Assembly (NCBI RefSeq): GCF_030812255.1 | Contig: NZ_JAUSSH010000003.1 | Coordinates: forward strand, 227,013-291,012 | Direction of reading: 5' to 3' | DNA length: 64,000 bases | From: Paeniglutamicibacter psychrophenolicus | GTDB lineage: Bacteria > Actinomycetota > Actinomycetes > Actinomycetales > Micrococcaceae | Part shown: one piece after another, positions 60,080 through 64,000 of the stretch | Numbering within the stretch: position 1 is the first letter of the stretch | Layout of the letters: each line of letters begins with the position of its first letter | The notes under the pieces: model-generated | What the model saw: only the letters and a program-made list of their open reading frames with translations | What the model was told of the DNA's origin: nothing | Database searches by the model: none | Position numbers and translations under genes: made by a program

Positions 60080-61882
60080 CTACTTCGCGTCGGCCGTGGC
60101 CGGCTCGTTGGACTCGGCCTTCTTGGGCTCGGGCTTCGAGTCGACGCCGGCCTCCTTGCGCTGCTGCGCGGTGATCGGCGCCGGGGCACTGGTCAGCGGG
60201 TCGAATCCGCCGCCGGTCTTTGGGAAGGCGATGACGTCGCGGATCGAGTCCGAGCCGGTGAGCAGCTGCAGCACGCGGTCCCAGCCGAAGGCGATGCCTC
60301 CGTGCGGCGGGGCGCCGTACTTGAAGCCCTCGAGCAGGAAGCCGAACTTTTCCTGGGCGGCTTCCTCGTCGATGCCCATCATCTTGAACACGCGCTGCTG
60401 CAGCGCTGCCTGGTGGATACGGATCGAGCCGCCACCGATTTCGTTGCCGTTGCACACGATGTCGTAGGCGTAGGCCAGCGCGTTTTCCGGATCCGTGTCA
60501 AAGGTGTCCATGAATTCGGGCTTCGGGGAGGTGAATGCGTGGTGCACCGCGGTCCAGGCGCCGGTGCCCACGGCCACGTCGCCCGAGGCAACCGCCGCGG
60601 CGGCCGGCTCGAACATCGGGGCGTCGACGACCCACACGAAGGCCCAGTCGCCGTCCTTGATCAGGCCGGTGCGGTGGCCGATCTCCACGCGGGCGGCACC
60701 CAACAGGGCGCGGGCCTCGTGCTTGGTGCCGGCGGCGAAGAAGATGCAGTCCCCGGGCTTGGCGCCGGTGGCCTCGGCCAGGCCGGCGCGCTCGGCATCG
60801 GTCAGGTTCTTGGCGACCGGGCCGGCCAGCTCGCCGTCCTCCTTGTAGAGCACGTAGGCCAGGCCCTTGGCACCGCGCTGCTTGGCGAATTCCTGCCAGC
60901 CGTCCAGGGTGCGGCGGGGCTGGGAGGCGCCTCCGGGCATGACCACGGCACCGACGTGCGGGGCCTTGAAGACGCCGAAGCCGGTGTCCTTGAAGAACTC
61001 GGTCATGTCGGTCAATTCGAGGCCGAAGCGCAGGTCCGGCTTGTCCGAGCCGTACTTGGCCATGGCCTCGTGGTAGGTGATGCGGGCGATCGGGGTCGGG
61101 ATCTCGACGTCGATCAGCTTCCACAATTCCTTCACCAGGGACTCGCCCAGGGCGATGATGTCGTCCTGCTCGACGAAGGACGCCTCGATGTCCAGCTGGG
61201 TGAACTCCGGCTGGCGATCGGCGCGGAAGTCCTCGTCGCGGTAGCAGCGGGCGATCTGGTAGTACTTCTCGAATCCGCCGACCTGCAGCAGCTGCTTGAA
61301 CAGCTGCGGCGACTGCGGCAGCGCGTACCAGGACCCGGGGGCCAGGCGTGCCGGGACCAGGAAGTCGCGGGCGCCTTCGGGGGTGGAGCGGGTCAGCGTC
61401 GGGGTCTCGATTTCCACGAAGCCGTCTTCGTGCAGCAGGTTGCGGGCGATCCGGTTGGCCTCGGAGCGCAGGCGGATGTTGCGGTTCGGGGTGGGGCGGC
61501 GCAGGTCGAGGTAGCGGTGGCGCAGGCGCGCCTCTTCGCCGACCTCGACGTGCTCGTCGACCTGGAAGGGCAGCGGCGCGGCGGTGTTCAATACCACCAC
61601 CGTCTCGGCGATGACCTCGATCTGGCCGGTGGCCAGCGCGGGGTTCTCGTTGCCCTCGGGGCGGCGTTCGACCTTGCCGGTGACCTGCAGCACGAATTCG
61701 TTGCGCAGTGGGTGGAAGACTTCCTCCTCGCGCACCACGACCTGGGCGAAGCCCGAGGCGTCGCGCAGGTCAAGGAAGGCGACCCCACCGTGGTCGCGGC
61801 GGCGTGCCACCCAACCGGTGAGGGTGACGGTTTCTCCGATGTGCTCGGCGTTCAAGGTGCCGAGCTGATGAGTGCGTAGCAC
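60080..61882 (-). CDS. aspS: Aspartyl-tRNA synthetase
   Basis: AspS is a class IIb synthetase that charges tRNA-Asp (in many actinobacteria also tRNA-Asn, with GatCAB finishing the job; whether this one is discriminating cannot be told here). The 600-residue protein has the anticodon-binding OB-fold ([25 protein letters not shown], shown in part), the class II motifs ([10 protein letters not shown], then [24 protein letters not shown], shown in part), the GAD insertion domain and the late [10 protein letters not shown] 20-residue Lys/Glu/Ala tail is extra. The start is GTG with AGAAAGGA upstream. Confidence 0.96.
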   Translation of the reverse strand: MLRTHQLGTLNAEHIGETVTLTGWVARRRDHGGVAFLDLRDASGFAQVVVREEEVFHPLRNEFVLQVTGKVERRPEGNENPALATGQIEVIAETVVVLNTAAPLPFQVDEHVEVGEEARLRHRYLDLRRPTPNRNIRLRSEANRIARNLLHEDGFVEIETPTLTRSTPEGARDFLVPARLAPGSWYALPQSPQLFKQLLQVGGFEKYYQIARCYRDEDFRADRQPEFTQLDIEASFVEQDDIIALGESLVKELWKLIDVEIPTPIARITYHEAMAKYGSDKPDLRFGLELTDMTEFFKDTGFGVFKAPHVGAVVMPGGASQPRRTLDGWQEFAKQRGAKGLAYVLYKEDGELAGPVAKNLTDAERAGLAEATGAKPGDCIFFAAGTKHEARALLGAARVEIGHRTGLIKDGDWAFVWVVDAPMFEPAAAAVASGDVAVGTGAWTAVHHAFTSPKPEFMDTFDTDPENALAYAYDIVCNGNEIGGGSIRIHQAALQQRVFKMMGIDEEAAQEKFGFLLEGFKYGAPPHGGIAFGWDRVLQLLTGSDSIRDVIAFPKTGGGFDPLTSAPAPITAQQRKEAGVDSKPEPKKAESNEPATADAK

Positions 61883-62093
61883 TGCATTCCTTTCTACAAA
61901 GGTGCGAATTTCCGCGGGTGTCCCGAAGGCTGTGTGACGCCGGTGGCGCGTGGGGTTTCGGTGCGGAAAAGGGAAGAATCTATGTGCGAGTTTACCGGCA
62001 GCGGTGCACCCGCGGCACCGGAACCCCCGCGGTTGTGCCCTGACTCACGTGCGGGGCGCGCCGGGAGCCGCTCCGGTGGCGGTGTTTGGGCCG

Positions 62094-63428
62094 CTAGCCC
62101 GCGGCGGTGACGCGGTTGGCGAGGTCCTCGGCCGATGGGCTCCAGCTGGCCGGGTCGGCGGATATCTGCTCGCCGCTGCGGATGTCCTTGACCTCGTGGG
62201 AGCCGTCCTCGGAGGTGAACCAGACAAAGGGGATGCCGCGCTTGTCGGCGTACTTGATCTGCTTGCCGAACTTCTCCGCCTTCGCGGCGACCTCGCAGGC
62301 GATGCCGCGGGCGCGCAGCGCGGCGGCCACGTCCTGCGCCTCGTTCCAGCTCTCGTCGTTGGCCAGGGTGACCAGCACCGCGGAGGGCACGGTGCGTGCG
62401 GCCGTGGCGGTTTCCTCGGCAAGCATCCGCGAGACCAGGCGGGTAACGCCGATGGACAGGCCCACGCCCGGGTAGTTCTTCTTGCCGGTGGAGGCCAGCG
62501 ATTCGTAGCGCCCGCCGGAGCAGATCGAGCCGAGGGATTCGTGGCCCACCAGCACGGTTTCGTAGACGGTGCCGGTGTAGTAGTCCAGGCCGCGGGCGAT
62601 GGACAGGTCGGCAACGACCTTGCCCGGGGCTCGGCGCACGGCGGCCTCGATGACCTGGGCCAGTTCGTCCAGGCCTTCCTCGAGCAGCGGGTGGGTGATC
62701 CCCAGCGCGCGGACCTGCTCGACGAAGGAGGTGTCGGCGGTGCAGATCTGTGCCAGGGCCAGGGCGGCAGCGGCCTGCTCGGCGGTGGCGCCGAGTTCGG
62801 TCTGCAGCAGTTCGGCGACCTTGGCCGCCCCGATCTTTTCCAGCTTGTCGATCGAGCGCAGCACCCCGGCGGTGTCTTCCAGGCCCAGGCCCAGGTAGAA
62901 GCCCTCGGCGAGCTTGCGGTTGTTCACGCGCAACCGGAAGTCCCCGATCGGCAGCGCCGTCAGGGCCTCGGCGATGACCAGGGCGAGTTCGACGTCGTAG
63001 CGGAAGGGCAGGGTGCCGTCGCCCACCACGTCGATGTCGGCCTGGGTGAATTCGCGGAAGCGGCCGTCCTGCGGGCGTTCGCCGCGCCAGACCTTCTGCA
63101 TCTGGTAGCGGCGGAACGGGAAGGCCAGGTGCCCGGCGTTCTCCACCACGTAGCGGGCGAAGGGCACGGTCAAATCGAAGTGCAGGGCCAGCGCGTTCGG
63201 GTCGGACTTGGCCGATTCCTCGGCGGCCAGCCGGGAAAGCCCGTAGACCTCCTTGTCGATTTCGCCCTTGCGCAGCAGCTGCCCGACGGTTTCCACGGCG
63301 CGGGTCTCGATGTTGGCGAACCCATGCAGCTCGAAGATCCGACGCAGCGTGTCAAGTACATGCTGCTCCACCGCACGCTCCTGCGGGAGCCATTCGGGGA
63401 AGCCGGATAGTGAGGCCTTGCGTGCCAT
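62094..63428 (-). CDS. hisS: Histidyl-tRNA synthetase
   Basis: HisS charges tRNA-His. The 444-residue protein has the class II motifs (LTVPFARYV and RYQMQKVWRGERPQ, then FREFTQADIDVVGDG) and the histidine-binding GLDYYTGTVYE with ICSGGRYESL. Length is normal. The ATG at 63428 has AGGAG about 10 nt upstream. It is 211 bp upstream of aspS on the same strand and divergent from the last gene of the window. Confidence 0.96.
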   Translation of the reverse strand: MARKASLSGFPEWLPQERAVEQHVLDTLRRIFELHGFANIETRAVETVGQLLRKGEIDKEVYGLSRLAAEESAKSDPNALALHFDLTVPFARYVVENAGHLAFPFRRYQMQKVWRGERPQDGRFREFTQADIDVVGDGTLPFRYDVELALVIAEALTALPIGDFRLRVNNRKLAEGFYLGLGLEDTAGVLRSIDKLEKIGAAKVAELLQTELGATAEQAAAALALAQICTADTSFVEQVRALGITHPLLEEGLDELAQVIEAAVRRAPGKVVADLSIARGLDYYTGTVYETVLVGHESLGSICSGGRYESLASTGKKNYPGVGLSIGVTRLVSRMLAEETATAARTVPSAVLVTLANDESWNEAQDVAAALRARGIACEVAAKAEKFGKQIKYADKRGIPFVWFTSEDGSHEVKDIRSGEQISADPASWSPSAEDLANRVTAAG

Positions 63429-63642
63429 GAAGTCTGTACTCCTGTATGAAAGGGGGAAAGCGATGGTGGTTGCCACGTCCCTGGCAGCGGCGGGCCCGCC
63501 GGGGGCGGGTGCCGCGCCCAGCGGGGACGTAGGGAACCAAGTCTACTGGCGTGTCGGTGCGCCGAGGGCGAAACGACGCGAATGCGTCGCCGATTCGGGG
63601 CGGCAGAGTACCGGTGGGCGGGCCATGGCGGGTAAAGTGGCG

Positions 63643-63671
63643 GTGACAGTTGTGTCCTGAGCGCATAGTCT
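63643..63671 (+). promoter_or_regulatory. Promoter of the partial Ala/Glu-rich gene
   Basis: GTGACA (63643-63648) and TAGTCT (63666-63671) are separated by exactly 17 bases, with 5 of 6 matches to the -35 consensus. The predicted start near 63678 gives a leader of about 26 nt to the GTG at 63704. Confidence 0.6.
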
Positions 63672-63703
63672 CTGGGCCGATCCTTAGCGAAAGAGTTTCA
63701 GCG

Positions 63704-64000
63704 GTGACCACCAGTCAGCAATCCGACGACAATCTCCAGCCAGCAGCAGTGGCCGAGGAGCAGCAAACCGAAGGCACCCCGGCGCCGGTTGAGGCGCCAG
63801 CCGCGCCGGCACCCGACGCGGCCCCTGTAACCGAGGCCACCGGGCAGCCGGCCGAAGCAGCCACCGAAGCCACCGTGGCCGAGGAAGCACCGGCAGCCGA
63901 AGCCCCCGTGGCCGAGGAAGCACCGGCAGCCGAAGCCCCCGTGGCCGAGGAAGCACCGGCAGCCGAAGCCCCCGTGGCCGAGGAAGCACCGGCAGCCGAA
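63704..64000 (+). CDS. N-terminus of an Ala/Glu/Pro-rich protein, probably DUF349 family (partial)
   Basis: The GTG at 63704 opens 99 codons with no stop before the window edge. The start MTTSQQSDDNLQPAAVAEEQ is followed by Ala/Glu/Pro-rich sequence including nearly four copies of an 11-residue repeat (V-A-E-E-A-P-A-A-E-A-P). Actinobacterial DUF349 proteins have this kind of acidic low-complexity N-terminus and lie opposite hisS; the DUF349 domain itself would be beyond base 64000. A weak AAAGAG ribosome site and a good promoter precede it. The family call is by context and composition only. Confidence 0.6.
   Translation, partial: MTTSQQSDDNLQPAAVAEEQQTEGTPAPVEAPAAPAPDAAPVTEATGQPAEAATEATVAEEAPAAEAPVAEEAPAAEAPVAEEAPAAEAPVAEEAPAAE
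63875..64000 (+). repeat. Perfect 33-bp coding tandem repeat, 3.8 copies to the window edge
   Basis: Units at 63875-63907, 63908-63940 and 63941-63973 are identical, and a fourth runs off the end after 27 bases. The repeat is in frame (11 residues). The number of copies beyond the edge is unknown. Confidence 0.95.

Noticed and set aside
63875..64000. A CRISPR array or other spacer-type repeat
   Set aside because: The units are adjacent with no spacers and are in frame in a coding region; the same holds for the 9-bp repeat at 56381-56452.

Overview
The window is a gene-dense, very GC-rich chromosomal segment from a high-GC Gram-positive bacterium. An Arthrobacter-like member of the Micrococcaceae is the best guess; the genus cannot be fixed from sequence alone. 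The reasons are the extreme third-position GC, the actinobacterial-only families (mIHF, DUF3097, DUF6167, DUF222-HNH, a PriA without helicase motifs), and the order pyrR-pyrB-pyrC-(membrane protein)-carA-carB-pyrF-mihF-gmk-rpoZ-coaBC-metK-priA, which is the arrangement known from mycobacteria. I see no rRNA, tRNA, CRISPR array, insertion sequence or prophage. This is core chromosome, and most of the interest lies in regulation and in odd versions of ordinary genes.

Layout. 1-8.6 kb: hrcA (cut by the window edge) behind a CIRCE-like operator, a divergent DUF3097 gene, a DUF4870 membrane protein, hemW and lepA, a PemK/MazF-like protein, rpsT, an amber-interrupted secreted/membrane protein and holA. 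8.6-16.6 kb: the DNA-uptake pair comEA-comEC upstream of holA, a DegV protein with a long basic tail, leuS behind an apparent leucine attenuator, and a small membrane protein. 16.7-21.3 kb: glycerol kinase, glycerol-3-phosphate dehydrogenase and an alpha/beta hydrolase. 21.3-37 kb: priA, metK, coaBC, rpoZ, gmk and mihF, then the complete de novo pyrimidine operon read from pyrR. 37-40 kb: a PrsW-type protease and an OFA-family MFS transporter with its tiny partner. 40.3-53.3 kb: a long minus-strand series nusB, efp, TPR-like gene, aroB, aroK, aroC, aroE, mltG, ruvX, alaS, DUF6167, DUF948 and rpsD, many joined by 4-bp overlaps. 53.5-64 kb: rarA, a DUF222/HNH nuclease gene with a 9-bp repeat tract, dtd, a PadR regulator with a membrane partner, aspS, hisS and the start of an Ala/Glu/Pro-rich gene (probably DUF349).

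How the genes work together. The pyrimidine operon makes UMP from glutamine, bicarbonate and aspartate. A PyrR-type RNA site overlaps the pyrR ribosome-binding region, so feedback is probably translational. The aro genes supply chorismate beside translation genes (efp, alaS, rpsD, aspS, hisS, dtd). ComEA/ComEC make a DNA-uptake route. GlpK/GlpD feed glycerol into glycolysis.

The most useful non-standard observations are: a leucine-codon leader peptide plus terminator ahead of leuS; a PyrR-binding motif next to the pyrR Shine-Dalgarno; four starts that look leaderless (a TANNNT box 6-7 nt before ATG with no Shine-Dalgarno); a 22-codon ORF bridging padR and its membrane partner with 4-nt overlaps at both ends; a secreted-protein frame broken by one amber codon; and eight perfect 9-bp repeats inside the HNH gene. 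I found no convincing wholly new multi-gene system.
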